The notes beneath the pieces were generated by a model, which saw nothing but the letters and a program-made list of their open reading frames with translations, ran no database searches and had not been told where the DNA came from. A program made the position numbers and the translations under genes. Below are positions 33,521 to 45,449 of a DNA stretch of 64,000 bases, one piece after another. The DNA comes from Heterohyrax brucei (taxonomy: Eukaryota > Chordata > Mammalia > Hyracoidea > Procaviidae), in NCBI GenBank assembly GCA_028571685.1, contig CM053162.1, positions 72,652,351 through 72,716,350 of the forward strand. The letters run 5' to 3'. Numbering within the stretch: position 1 is the first letter of the stretch; the number at the start of each line of letters is the position of its first letter.

Positions 33521-34708
33521 TCTTGGGTTTGGGTTGCCTGGGTAATCAGCAGGGAATTCCAGTCTGCTTCCCCTTTGCTTTCTGCACTGCCAGGTGGAAG
33601 CCTGCTTCTCCCCACCCCAGCCGCCCCTGCAGCCAGGCTGGTCAACTACTTACTTCTGACCACAGGGACACAGGGACGTGGGGGCGTGGGGGGTGGGGAG
33701 GCCATCACCTCCTTGATAAAAGGGCCAAGTGTCAGAAAAGAATCCATAGGTGTCACCCTGTTCCCCACTCCACCGCCTGTTCCTGCCTGGGATGAGGCAG
33801 TAGTTTTTTTATGTCAATTTTGGAGAAAAGCACTAATACACAAAAGCTGGGCTCTCAGAGGGCTTAGTAAAGAGCACACTCAGTCCTTGTCTGGGTCTAA
33901 GCCAGCGAATTCAGAAGTAAACCAGCAGATTCAGCTGATGGAGAATCAACACATCACCTTCAGTACTGACAAACCGAGGGTACAAGACTGAGCTGAACAT
34001 GGAGGCCTCCTGGTCCTGACCCAACGACAGGCAGTGTGTCCCCTTTCCTACTTCCTGTCCACCCCATACCAGCCACAGCTCTCCTGAGAACCCCAGGGAC
34101 TGTGACAAGGACAATGTAAGGCCAGCCTCCTGATATCCCTGAATCAGACCAGATCCTCCCCACCCCAGGCCACTGCCTCGCTTTTATTCCCTGCCCTAGA
34201 TAACTCCCTGCCGTGTCTAACAGAGCCCACCGGGGGTCCTGCACTTAGACTAGCCTAGACGGTCAGGGTCCTCCCATAGCACAGTTCCGGCCTGTAGCTC
34301 CTCCAGCTAAAACACAAATTGGTCCTTGCTGGTCAGAGTAGCAGACGTTGACATCGCTGAGATGTCACACTTCTAAAGCAAAGCTTTCCCCACAGAGGAC
34401 AAGGCCTCTCCCCCTGGAAAGCTTATGTCACGAGGGAGAGCATTCCAGGCACATAACGCTCCCCCGGCAGCCAACTCCCATGAGGCAAAGAGCTGGCCCT
34501 GAAATGAGCACACCAAGAATCTGCTTCCTGACTTCACCTGTCAGAGAAGTCGGTCCATCTTCCTTGGAGAAACGACAGGAACCGCGCTGACCAACATGCT
34601 TGCTCACAGGCCAGAAGGACAGGGGTGGGGAGACGCAGCCCCCCAACCCAAGGACGTCGGGGAAGAGCGACAGAGGAGACTGCATCTTCACTGGCATCAG
34701 GCAGCCAG
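33521..34708. other. Unassigned, apparently unique sequence
   Basis: About 1.2 kb without recognised repeats. The longest frame (174 codons from 33,467) begins inside the AfroSINE and is not a credible gene. Confidence 0.35.
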
Positions 34709-34866
34709 GGAAACCCTGGTGGCACGGTGGTTAAGTGCTACACCTGCTAATCAAAAGGTCGGCAGTTTGAATCCACCAGGTGCTCCCTGGAAACTCTAGG
34801 AAGCAGTTCTGTTCTGTCCTGTAGGGTCACTGTGGGTTGGAACCAACTTGACGGCTGTGGTTTTGT
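34709..34866 (+). mobile_element. AfroSINE
   Basis: Sense copy from GGAAACCCTGGTGGC to GACGGCTGTGGTTTTG. Confidence 0.93.
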
Positions 34867-35009
34867 AGGGCCAAACCACCCTGAGGCCTCCTGCCTCCAG
34901 ACTTCGTGCTACATGAGCATTAAATGTTCTTATAACAGAAGACTGTGGCCGGGTGTTCTGTTATCTGCTGCCAAAATGAGTCTTAATAATAAATCTTGGA
35001 AGCATATAC

Positions 35010-35480
35010 ATTTCTGTATTATTCATTGCTGTATCGTAAAGGATCCCAACACTTAGCAGCTTATAACAAGAATAAACATTTGGTACGTTACATACTTGCC
35101 GTGGGTCAGGAATTCATGAGCTGCTTCAGTGGGCGGTTGTGAGTCTGGTCTCAGTCTCATGAGGTCAAGGTCAAGGCGCTGGCCTCAAAGCCCAACTGAG
35201 CTGGAGGCTCTGCTTCTAAGATGGCTGTGTGGGCTGGATGATAATGAGAAGCCTCCGTTCCACTCCAGGCCAGCCTTTCCAGGGGCCTGCTGGACTGCCC
35301 TTGGGACATGCCACCTGGCTTTCCAGAATGAGCCAGGTGATGCTTTTTGTGATCTAGCCTCAGGAGTCGCACACCGCCATTTCTGCAATAACCTAATGGC
35401 CACACAGGCCAGTTCCATCCAAGGCGGGAGAGACACGCACACCAGCGGTAGGGGTTGCGGGAGCCGTCTCAGAGGCTGGC
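35010..35480 (-). mobile_element. MLT1-type LTR relic, antisense
   Basis: ACACTTAGCAGCTTATAACAA, GTCAGGAATTCATGAGCTGC, TGTGATCTAGCCTCAGGAG and GGCCACACAGGCCAGTTCC follow the order of a common placental MaLR-type LTR in antisense. Old solo LTR. Confidence 0.6.
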
Positions 35481-36761
35481 CTCCACTGTTTACAATGAGC
35501 TTTTACAACTTCTATGTTAGTGGATTAAATAACACACCATTGCTAGGCTCCTCATTTATAACTTATCGTCCTGTACCTGGAAATAGACATACTTTTATGA
35601 TTTCAACTGTCTCTTCACTCTCTCTGCTGCTTCTGTGATCCTTCTCAAAAGATCTTACAAGGAAAAAGGACATAACTTCTTCCTCTGGGCAGGATGAAAT
35701 GTGAGGAGGGCCTAATACTGCGAGTCAGAGAGGGACAGGGGCAGAAGCGTACACGTAGCCTGAGTGACCCCAGCAAAGAAACGTAAGCAAAGGGAAAGCA
35801 AGCCCACCGCGCCCACTCAAAGTGCAGAACTTGTTTCTGTGAAAGACAAACCAAGCTGGATAATAAATACAAGAAGAATTCAGAGAAATTTAAAGACAAT
35901 CATAAAAATAAATTAATAAAGAAAAATCAAGATTTAGTGGGGCTGCAGAAGTTACAGTTCTGTTGGTCACAGAGAACAAATGCCGTCTTGCCTAGTTTAA
36001 GCAGGAAATTGACCCTATTTGGACACCTCTGAACCCACACCTCCAAAATAGCAGCCCCCACTCTCAGGCAGCTCTGAAGACCTCAGCAGTGGGCAGTTTC
36101 ACTCTAGAGTGTCACTAATATGACTCAGTTCTAGGGATTCCACATTCATACACCTCAAGGCTCCATCTCCGGGTCCCTGCGAAAGAAAGGATATAAGTAA
36201 CCCAACGGGTACCATAACTTCCAGGTGGTATATGTAAAGGCTGTGGACCCAATCACCAAATGTGATAGGATGCAGTTCTCAGATAAAGAGCCACTGTGGA
36301 CCGAGGACCACCCAGAAAGTACCTACCACAGGGACCATCGGCTTCCATCCTTTGGTGCATGGTCTCGCCAAGCTCCGGCCTACGGGAGGCCCAGCCAAAC
36401 TTCTGCTCATCTTAATGAGCTTCCTTATGTTACCCTAGTCTGACTGCCTTTCATGTCTTGCCCCAAGATAAAATTATTTTACCAGTGGCCAGCCCTGAAG
36501 ACACCCAGAGTCCAGAGGGTCACGTGAAAACAGTGCCCCTCCCACTTCATGCACGTCTTCAGGGCAGTCCCAGCCAGCCTGAGGTGGGTTTCTCACGTCC
36601 CTCTCCCCTGGATCCCTCCCTCTTCTCCTTTCTACTCCCCTGTCCCCCCGCCTCCCCCAGGCTCCATTCTGACAGAGGCCCTCGTCGTCAGTGTCTTGGA
36701 GACTGTCCTTCTCTTGGCGACACATGGAGCTCCCTATAGCACTTCAAGCCTAGATGGCCTT
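35481..36761. other. Unassigned, apparently unique sequence
   Basis: No repeat family recognised. A 72-codon open frame at 36,225-36,443 has non-repetitive composition but no domain I know; too little to call a gene. Confidence 0.35.
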
Positions 36762-37300
36762 GCTGCTGCTGTTGGTAGTTTCCAGTCATCTCTGACACCT
36801 GGCAACCCTGTGCACGGGGGAACAACACAGTGGCCCGTTCTGCACCACCTTCCAGACTCTTGATGTGCTCGCTTCCACCATTGGAGCCACTGCGTCTCGG
36901 GATGCCTTACACCCGTGGCTCACCTTCCAGCTCTATGTCAGGCAACGTGCTGTTGTGATCTGAAAGGTTTGTGCAGACTAAGTTTAGAAGCAGATTGTCA
37001 GGCCCTTGGTCTTAATCTGGAAACCCTGGTGGTGTAGTGGTTAAGTGCTACACCTGCTAACCGAAAGGCTGGCAGTTCAAATCTACCAAATCTTTCCAAA
37101 TCTGTTTGGAAACTCTACAGGGAAGTTCTACTCTGTCCTATAGGGTTGTTGTGAGTCAGAACTGACTGACAGCAATGGGTTTGGTTCCTAACCTGTCTTA
37201 GTCTGGAAATTCCACTGAAACCTAACCACATGTTCCATGTTACCCTCTGGACTCTGGGTGTTTCCGTGGCTGGCCACTGCTGGTATTTGAAATACTACTG
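36762..37300 (-). mobile_element. Non-autonomous, internally deleted RTE element, antisense, split by an AfroSINE
   Basis: 36,762-36,930 is the antisense RTE 3' end (TTGGAGCCACTGCGTCTC). 36,930-37,017 is the antisense RTE 5' region (GAAGCAGATTGTCAGGCCC). After the AfroSINE the 5' region resumes (TGTCTTAGTCTGGAAATTCC, GCTGGTATTTGAAATAC) to about 37,300. The 3'-to-5' junction falls at a place comparable with the copies at 19,470 and 32,568. Confidence 0.75.
37018..37186 (+). mobile_element. AfroSINE inside the short RTE
   Basis: Sense copy GGAAACCCTGGTGGTG to GCAATGGGTTTGGTT, with a small internal duplication (TCTTTCCAAATC) in the middle. Confidence 0.93.
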
Positions 37301-37417
37301 GCAGCTGTGGAGACAAACGAGAACCACAGCAGGAAGGCATGCCCTCTGAACCTTGGGTTGATGGGTACTCCATGCATTAGAGTGTGATCTTAGGATGAAG
37401 GCCTCCTCCATGGTGGG

Positions 37418-37596
37418 TTGAAATGTAGCCCCCAGAGGTTATGTCCATGGGGAACCCCAGAGAGTGACCTCGTTTGGAAAAAGGGTCTTTGCAGGTCTAA
37501 GTAAGGCAAAGGTTTCAAATTGAGATCATCCTGGATTTGAGTGGGTCCTAAATCCAATGACAAGTGTCCTTAGAAGAAACAGAAAGTAGAAAGACA
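37418..37596 (+). mobile_element. MLT1-type LTR, left part, split by an L1
   Basis: GTGACCTCGTTTGGAAAAAGG and TGGGTCCTAAATCCAATGAC are classic MLT1 text. The LTR resumes at 38,939. Confidence 0.75.
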
Positions 37597-38938
37597 GTTA
37601 GCCGTGATCCAAAAAACACAACAAATGCTGGAGAGGCTGTGGAGAGATTGGAACCCTCCTATAGTGCTGGTGGCATTGCAAAATGATACAAGCTCTTTAG
37701 AAAGCAATCTGGTGCCTCCTTAAAAAGATGGAAATAGATATACTAAAAGCCAAGTGCCGTCGAGATGGATCCGACTCATGGCGACCCTAGGGGCCAGGGT
37801 AGAACTGACCCAATAATCTCACTGCTTGCAATACATCCTACAGAAGCATTTCATGACTTGATTTCAATTGGAAGACATTATGTTGAGTGAAATCAATCAG
37901 TGGCACAAGGACAAATATTGTATGAGACCCCTACTATAAGGACTCAAAAACAGACTCATGTACAGAAGAGAAGACTCTTCGACAGCTGCAAGGGAAGGGA
38001 GAAAGGGAGAGAAAGGTTTGGTTATAGATTAGATAGTTGACTGAAATTTGGTTGGGTGAAATCAGTGACAGCACACATTAGAAAGAAAATCAATTTAACT
38101 GGACTTCAACATAACCTGAAAACTCTTCCAATCTTAACCCAGTATTGCAAGGATAGAGTAGCAGGGGCTTGCACCAATAGGCATAACTAGCCTATTGCTA
38201 AGAGAGTCTTCTGCACCCCATATTGGTGAGTAGTGTCTGAAGTCTTAAAAGCTAGCAAGCTGCCATCTGAGATACACCAAATTGTCCCAATTCAGCTGGA
38301 ACAGGTGATCACCAAGGACAACAATGACATGAGGGAAAAAGAACCCAGGAGATGGAAAGACCCACGTGAATGAGAAACTATATCAACATGTGACCAGAAG
38401 AACCAGACAGTTCCCGGCCACCACCAATGACAGCCACGATGCCACTCACAATGCTGAGTCCCTGTGACAACAAGAGAAAAAAAAATGGGTGCACCTTTAG
38501 AACTCCACCAAAAGACCGCAACTGATGGTCGAGGGCCTGAGAGCTCCCCTGGGAGCACAGCCCCCAGACCTGCTGCTGCCCCGTTCATAAATCATTACGG
38601 AGGTCAACGCTTCGGACTGGAATAGACTGGACACAGGGACACAGAATGACCATATTTTGTGTGCACTTTATGGTTCTGTGCATCTATAGGATGTCATCCT
38701 ACTGGCCTCTTACTAGAGGGGAGTGGAGAGGAGGGGACAGGAGATTGTTAAGAGGTTATGACATGTATAGAATGGAAAGAAGGAATGTGCTATCCCCAGG
38801 CAAGGAGAGCAGAGGGAGCTGCAATAGGTGGGCATGCAAATTTGAATTGGATTGTACACCTTCACTCCATCACCATAAAATACGTACACACATACATACA
38901 CACATTCTTGCTTGTTACAGCCAAAAAAAGAAAGAACA
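37597..38938 (+). mobile_element. L1 LINE 3' end inserted in an MLT1 LTR
   Basis: 5'-truncated L1 from the ORF2 C-terminus (GCTGGAGAGGCTGTGGAGAG) through the 3' UTR (TTGCAAGGATAGAGTAGCAG, CATCTATAGGATGTCATCC). The insertion is flanked by TAGAAAGACA at 37,587-37,596 and 38,939-38,948. Internally rearranged near 37,740-37,815, where an AfroSINE piece is present. Confidence 0.88.
37745..37812 (-). mobile_element. AfroSINE fragment in the L1
   Basis: Only the antisense tail third is present (AAGTGCCGTCGAGATGGATC to GTAGAACTGACCC). Confidence 0.8.
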
Positions 38939-39165
38939 TAGAAAGACATGCAGATACACACACGTGCCACGTGAAGACAGAGGCGGAGACAGAGTGATGC
39001 TTCTACATGTCAGGTCACGCCAAGGGCTGTGCAAGCCACCAGAAGCCGGGAAAGACCCATAGAACAGATCAGAACAGAAGGAACCAGTCCTGCTGACATC
39101 ATACTTCAGACTTGTGGCCTCCAAAAATGTGAGAGAATAAACCTCTGTTGTTCTTAAAAAATAAA
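38939..39165 (+). mobile_element. MLT1-type LTR, right part
   Basis: GAAGGAACCAGTCCTGCTGAC, TGGCCTCCAAAAATGTGAG and an AATAAA signal correspond to the 3' half of the LTR begun at 37,418. Confidence 0.72.
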
Positions 39166-39171
39166 TAAATG

Positions 39172-39245
39172 AAACACCAATGGCATAGCTTCAAGCATCG
39201 CAGTGACCCATAAGCCACCACAGTATGAAAAACTGGCATACGTGT
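39172..39245 (-). mobile_element. RTE 5'-end fragment, antisense
   Basis: ATGGCATAGCTTCAAGCATC and AGCCACCACAGTATGAAAAAC match the antisense RTE 5' tip. Only about 70 bases. Confidence 0.65.
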
Positions 39246-39981
39246 GGCGGCTACATGGCTTTAGGACTTTCATGGTCCTCAGCAGCAAGTAACTAAAGAC
39301 AAACAGGATTCCCATAATTCATTTTTATTTTAAGATATCCTCTTCCCACCAACGGTGAGGATGAAGGGGAATGAAAGGGAGCCCCTCCACACTTCACCCC
39401 CCTCATGTCCTCTTCAAGTTTAGCTGTGTGTCCTGTCACTCCCACTCACTGTTGGAGCAGTTGAGAGGCACAGACACAAACTCAGACCCTGACAGAGTGA
39501 CAAACAGCACCTGTGTCACTCCAAGTGGCAGCCTCCAAGTGCTGTGACTAGAAAGAGAAGGTCATTTAGGAGCCACGACCTGCCATGGCAGAGGCAGTAT
39601 TGGAAAGAAGGTGGGCAGGCCGCGTAGGGTAGGACTCTCTTAGTCAGCCGCCCTGGTCCTATCCTAGAAGAAAGAACTTCTGAAAGGTGACAAAGGAAGC
39701 TAGGTTCCAATTGGTAGGTGATGGATGGCTTCAGGATGAATAATATCTTAGCTGTATTTGAACTCCTTACACATAGAAATTGTGCTACAAGAAACAGCAC
39801 TGGGTCTGAGCTTTATTCTCTGCCAAGTGGAGTTACTTAAGGATCTTTTTTTTAAATGTTAAGACTACCAAACCACATTTGCCCTCCTGCTGACAAAGGG
39901 ACAGATGAGACGATGATGTAACATGACAGGTCACTCTGATTCCAAATCCGACTTCAGTACACCCTGGACTCAATCACCTCA
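39246..39981. other. Unassigned, apparently unique sequence
   Basis: No repeat family or gene recognised. Confidence 0.35.
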
Positions 39982-40348
39982 TGGCACTGTAGCAGAAATA
40001 CCGCACGTGGGTGGCTTCATGGAGAGGCATCTATTTTCTCAGAGTTCGGGAGACTTAGAAGGCCAAGTTCTGGACACTAATTCCGTGGAAAGACTCGCTG
40101 CCTGTCAGTTCTGATGGAAAATCCTTCTCTCAGCTTCAGAGACGTGGAGTCTATTTTCCCTCCTTTGGGCTTATTTGTCTCCGTGTCTGTGTTGCTATTT
40201 ATGACTCAGAAGTGATTAGGTTTAGGGTATACCCAACACTGATTCCATGTACTAACATAACAAAGAAAACCCTGTTTTCAAATGGAATTACATGTTAGGG
40301 TTCCAACACATATTAGGGGAGGGAGTCATGATTCCATCCGTAACAGCA
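39982..40348 (-). mobile_element. MaLR-like LTR relic, antisense
   Basis: CACTGTAGCAGAAATACCGC, AGAAGTGATTAGGTTTAGGG and ATGATTCCATCCGTAACA follow the antisense order of the local LTR family, including its 5' end. Confidence 0.65.
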
Positions 40349-40545
40349 TGGGTGAGAGAAAGAGATAAAGGGACAAGGACCACACAGTGATAAGTGAAGG
40401 GACAGGACCACACAGTTACAGGTGGAGGGAAAAGATAACAACCACACAGTTACCAGTAGAAGGAAAGGACCACACAGAGATGACAGGTTAGGACAAGAAC
40501 CACACAGAGGTGGTGGGACAGGATGAAGATCACACAGCTAGAGGA
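40349..40545. repeat. Degenerate tandem repeat, ~34-bp unit, about 6 copies
   Basis: Units built around GGACCACACAG with purine-rich spacers (GGGACAGGACCACACAG, AGATAACAACCACACAG, GGACAAGAACCACACAG). Confidence 0.8.
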
Positions 40546-40604
40546 GGATGACTACCAAGGTCCTAGTTCTGTACTGAGCAGTGAGTCTGTGTCCGTCGGC
40601 CACA

Positions 40605-40800
40605 TTACGGGAAGTCCTTGGGTGGCATTGGTGGTTAAGCAGCTGACCAGCATCCCGAAGGCGGCAGTTCAAACCTACCTAGAGGTGTCTCAGAAGACAG
40701 GCCTGGCACTCTGCTTCCTAAATGTCACAGCCTCGAGAACACTGTGGAGCAGTCTCACTCTGTGTGCGTAGGGTCGCCATGAGTGGAACTGACGGGAGGG
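40605..40800 (+). mobile_element. AfroSINE, long variant
   Basis: Head GTGGCATTGGTGGTTAAGC, extra middle CAGGCCTGGCACTCTGCTTCC, tail GTCGCCATGAGTGGAACTG. Confidence 0.8.
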
Positions 40801-41474
40801 CTCCTGTTGTTGTATTTGTTTGTTTTTTATGACATCATTATAATTAGATAAACAAAAGTCATTTGTAAGAAAGGACGTGAAGCAGAAGGGTCACCAAGCC
40901 CTGAGCAAGGCAGTGTCCCGATCTTTTACATTGGAATTTTTTAAATGTTCAGAAAATACAAAATTCACAATAAAGTCAGCATCTCCATAAGCCTGTCATG
41001 TTTTGGGCATGGCAATTATTTAAAGAAGTCCACGTCCCTCCTACCATTGCCCCTCGCTCCAGAGGCAACCTTAGTGGGTCTGAGGTGGGCACACTGTGAC
41101 TTGGCAGTGCGGGGATCACTGGAAGACCTTCAGGATCCTCAACTCCCCACCCCAATCCACTTGGTCGAAATACCCCTTCAAGCATCCTCTGAAGCTTTTT
41201 CCTACATGTGGTTGCCATGGTTTCAGGCCGAGGACAGCGACCCTACCTGTGCGCATGCCTAGGTCCTGAACTCCAGTGAGCCTGTACCGTAGGAACAATT
41301 AGGAAAGACGAGGAGCACGAGTTGTTAAACAAACAGGTGCAGTGTAGGCGGCATTTGTGTCATTCAGGTTTTAAAAAAGAGGGACCTCAAAGGCACGTGA
41401 GCAGCTGTGAGGCCAAGAAGAATGTGCACCCCTCCAGCAGGTCACCTGAGGAAACACGTGTTCCTCCAACGTGT
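40801..41474. other. Unassigned sequence
   Basis: No repeat family or gene recognised. Confidence 0.35.
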
Positions 41475-41830
41475 GCCACGCCCAGGCTAGGGGCTGAACA
41501 GGTCACAGAGATGACGGAGAGCCAGCACTGCGTTCAAGGAGTTTGCAGTCTGATGGGAGCAACAAGTGGCCACATAGATACCTCACACAAAAGACAAAAT
41601 TGGAGCAAGCCTGGAAAAGAGGCCATAAGAGCAGAGAAAAAAGGGGAGGGACCAGAGTCCTTGACGGACACCTTGATCTGAAGCCCGGAGAAAACACCAG
41701 AAAGAACCCCTTGGAGAAGGCTGAGGTGGGGTGACAGGCAACGCACAGTGATGGCGCACTCCTGAAGGCTCAGGAAGGCTGCGAGGGGCAGCACAGACAC
41801 GGGGAAAGCAGCCTCTCACCCTGGATCACA
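41475..41830 (-). mobile_element. L2 LINE 3' end, antisense, diverged
   Basis: CAAGGAGTTTGCAGTCTGATG is the antisense of the L2 3' UTR phrase 'agactgtaagctccttg'. Further matches are loose. Confidence 0.5.
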
Positions 41831-42179
41831 CCCCTGGGCTTTCCGGAGGGGCCCGTGAGACCACAGCACAAGGCTAGCGAGGCCAGCATGATGGGAAGAG
41901 ACCTGGGTGCAGATGCTGGGGTCACATGCTCTGGAAGGATAGACAAAGGGATCAAGGATTAGGTCTGCACTTAGCTCTGGGACCCTACAGTTGGGGTGTT
42001 TGTCTCTGGAGGGCCAAGTCTACCGGAGGGTAGGAGGCCCCCTGCCTGGAAAGCCAAATCAGGGCCAGGGTCAGGAACCTAGCAGGAGGGTGGTGCTTCC
42101 GGATGGATGTCAGAGAGCACAGGAAGTGGGGTGACACAATTAGAGCCGCAGCTCTAGAACTTACTGTCGACGTCAATGT
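41831..42179. other. Unassigned sequence
   Basis: Nothing recognised; may be worn L2. Confidence 0.3.
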
Positions 42180-42370
42180 CCCTGCTCCCAAGACCACTTG
42201 CTAACCGAGTAATCCTGGGTCAATTCTTAGAGTCCTCATCTCTAAAACATGGTCAGCAAAGCCACCTACCCACAGAGCCGTCATGGGGAAGAAACGAGTG
42301 GACCAACATAAGTGCCAGCCCCACGTGGCTGTCTGTCACCAGTAGTAACTCAGGTCACTGTAGTGGCATG
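42180..42370 (+). mobile_element. MIR SINE, diverged
   Basis: Order AACCGAGTAATCCTGGGTCA, CTCATCTCTAAAACATGG, CGTCATGGGG and AAGTGCCAGCC as in MIR. Confidence 0.65.
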
Positions 42371-43159
42371 CGGCCTGACTGCCTGACTGAACCTCCCTTG
42401 CCCACTGATTTATTTTTTTAAGCCCTTCCATTTTAACCCAGGGTCAACTTATTTGGACTGTAGCAATGCAGACCACAAAGGCCAGTGGGGTGGGGCTCAG
42501 TCCCTCTAGGGACCCATGAATGTCTCTGGGCTCTCCATCGAAGGTGGAGCCCAGCCCAGCACAGAGCTAGGCTGTCCGCTGTGGCCAGCCTCCAGACAGC
42601 AGGGGCACCGGGCCACGGCAGGCGGCGGGCACCGCAGAGCGGCCCAGCAGTCTCCCTGCACTGGGTCAGGAGTCCGCACGGCACCACCCGCATCATCCTG
42701 TACTCTTCTAAAATAAGCAGACTTAATATTTTCAGTTACAGGTTTCCATCCCTCTTCTCCTAGCGCTCTGCCGTCTCTTCCACCCTCTCCCACAAAGCAA
42801 TCACCCCCCAGAAGGCTCCTGGCATGCCCGCTGCTCTGGAGCACGGCTCAGCCTCAGACCACCCACAGGACACGAGGCTCCTAAGGCCGCAGCACCGCCA
42901 GGCAGCCCGAGGGCTGAGCGGCCAAGATGCTGGCAGCAGGCGGCCCACAGCCTGTATATGGGCCTGCCAGGCGGCCACCGTCTCTGGGGTGAGCCGGCAC
43001 ATCCATTCAGGAAGTGAGCAACTCAGAACTTAGCGACCTAATCAAAGCTTCCCCCTCCTCTCTCAGCCCACTCCACCCCACCCCGGCTCCGCAGAGCTGG
43101 GTGAATTCTGCTCCCTTGTGTTTCCCAAACAGCCCCAGAGGACATGTGGCTCTTCCATA
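42371..43159. other. Unassigned GC-rich sequence
   Basis: No repeat family recognised. Overlapping open frames of 60-112 codons on both strands reflect base composition. Confidence 0.35.
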
Positions 43160-43325
43160 AACCAAACCAAACCTACTGCCATCGAGTCAGGTCTTACTCA
43201 TAGTGGCCCTAGAGGTCAGAGTAGAACGGCCCCATAGAGCTCCCAAAGAATGCCTGGCAGATTTGAACTGCCGACCTCTTGGTGAGCAGACGTAGTACTT
43301 AACCCACTACGCCACCAGGGTTTCT
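43160..43325 (-). mobile_element. AfroSINE
   Basis: Antisense copy from AACCAAACCAAACCTACTGC to CGCCACCAGGGTTTC. Confidence 0.94.
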
Positions 43326-45449
43326 GGGTGTTCCATGGTGGTGGGGTTTTCCTTGGCCTCAGCAATGGGGATCCTGTTGTAGAAATAATAGCAACCAGGC
43401 CAAGAGAGACCAAAGAGTTGGAAGAGGACACTACAGCATCGTCCAGATCCATGAGTCAGCCCGGATGCGCCCATCTGAAGAGGGAGACTTGTGCTTGGAG
43501 TGGCCACTGGCCCCTTTCCTACAGCGTCCTGAAGACAGAACACCCCTAAGATCAATGCAGATCAAACAAGAGGAATCAAGGCATCAGCATATTGGCAGGA
43601 TGTGTTTCTGAAAACATAGCGAGTTCCTGCCTGCGCCAGTTCCTAGTCATCTTCTAACCTCCGCCTGTATGGCGGCAGCATGGCTGTCGCAGACGTAGCT
43701 GGGTCAGGCTCTGCTCCTTCCTCATCAAGACCAGGATGACAACCACCCAATGTGACGACAAGACCAAGGAAGGCTATGGACATAGGCTGTCACGTCCACA
43801 GCGATTTGCTCAGATGTGGAGAAGACCCGTGAAAAGAGACAGAGCAGAGGCAGGAGCTCCAGAGACAGACTCGCACGAAGTGACAAGCAGCAGCCCCAAG
43901 AGATGACACTTTCCTCGTCGTTACAGAATCGGGATGTGGAATGGGGCAGACTATCCTTCCTAAAACTGGCCACAATATTTCCCCTTCATGTGCTCTTCCA
44001 GAACTTTGCCATTCCCCATCAAGATGTTAGCCGATTTGGGTCCGTGTCCTGGAGCAGGTGAACCAGTAAAACCTTCTTCCTCTTTCTAACTTGGAGTATG
44101 TTTCACTGGCTCCACTCATCCAAACTAAGATCACCAACATTTTTCTTTTTTAACCTTAGAAAGTCTTAACTGCAAGCTTCAGTGGGTTGAGCTTTTCACT
44201 CCTTGTCACCGGAGGCCAGGCAGGGCTTCAGACGGGAACGATGGATTCCCAGTTCCACTCCAGCAAGCGTTACGGCTGTGTGAGTGCTGAGTAGCACGGA
44301 GAGGGGTCCAGCCTGGGCTGTGAGGTGAGGTCCTTCCATGTCCAGAGAAGCTCCTGGTTTCCTGGCTGGAAAGAATGTGCAGCTGTCTTAAGAGGAAACG
44401 TGCCAAACCCACATTGCCCCATGTAAGTGGGAGAGGATTTTGGTTGGAGAAAGCAAACTTTTAGACATCATTACATTAGGGGGCTGGATCGAAGAGAGTG
44501 GGGACAGTTAGTGAAGACAGTATGGTCCCCCACAGGATATTTCAAAAGGACTAATTTTAAGTTTCCCTGGGATGCAACACAGACTCAGAGGAGGGCCAGT
44601 GTAGGACTCCCATTCAGGGAAGTCCAATCTCTTGGCAAAATTCACTGAGACGACATTTTATGGCCTGATTCGTTCTTTCATCCTTTTTACCAAGTTGAAA
44701 TCTCCATGCCCTGTGGAGTTCCCACTTTGTCCCTAAAGCAGGTGACACCTGTTGTACTATTCTCTAGCTGTCTAAGTCTCGCAGGGTAAAGCCTCTACTT
44801 ATCCTGAAAAAGAATCTACACACACACCAGTAAGTGTTTCATCTGATGCTCAGCCTCAAACACTTTCACAAAAGTCAAATTGGATTTCCCCAAAAGATGA
44901 GTTTTTGACAAAAACCCTGGGCTATGGCTTTCATCAACTGGGACTTGAATCACGAAAGAATTGTTGGCTCTCAGGAGTCCATGTGACAGGATCTGTCTCT
45001 GCTCCCTAGCCTGATAGGGAAGTCAGCTTGTAACTTTCTCAGACACCCAATGTTCAGCTTTGAGGGGAAGGTTAGAGATGGCCCTCGTACTTGTAGCAGA
45101 GTCTTCCTGAGATTTGCTCTCTGTCGGAGGCCCGCATATTGCGGGACCCCTTCTTTGGTCGAAGGGGGTAATTGCTTTAGATCTTGGGTCTGAGCTGTTC
45201 CAAGAACAGTAAGGGAGTTCTTAAACCGTTGAGTTTGTGCGATTCAACAGAGTTGTTTCTTTTCCTTGTCCCCTTTTTCATTTAAAAGTAAAGATCCGGT
45301 CTCTCAGAGACCAGCAAGACGCAACAGAAAGTGTCTTCTAAATTCAAAATGGTAAAATGATTCCAGGAAGGTGGGAGCGCCAACGTTAGAGTCTTCACCA
45401 TTTTGTTCACAGTCTATAAACGCTGGACGAAACAGTACTCACTGGTCAG
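43326..45449. other. Unassigned sequence left of the endogenous retrovirus
   Basis: No repeat or gene recognised. The part from about 44,660 may be further retroviral sequence too decayed for me to place. Confidence 0.35.

Noticed and set aside
33467-33991. 174-codon open frame
   Set aside because: Starts in an AfroSINE tail and continues into unassigned sequence with a competing frame on the other strand.
36225-36443. 72-codon frame that could be a small gene or pseudogene
   Set aside because: No recognisable similarity, no splice or promoter evidence; kept only as a note in the unassigned stretch.
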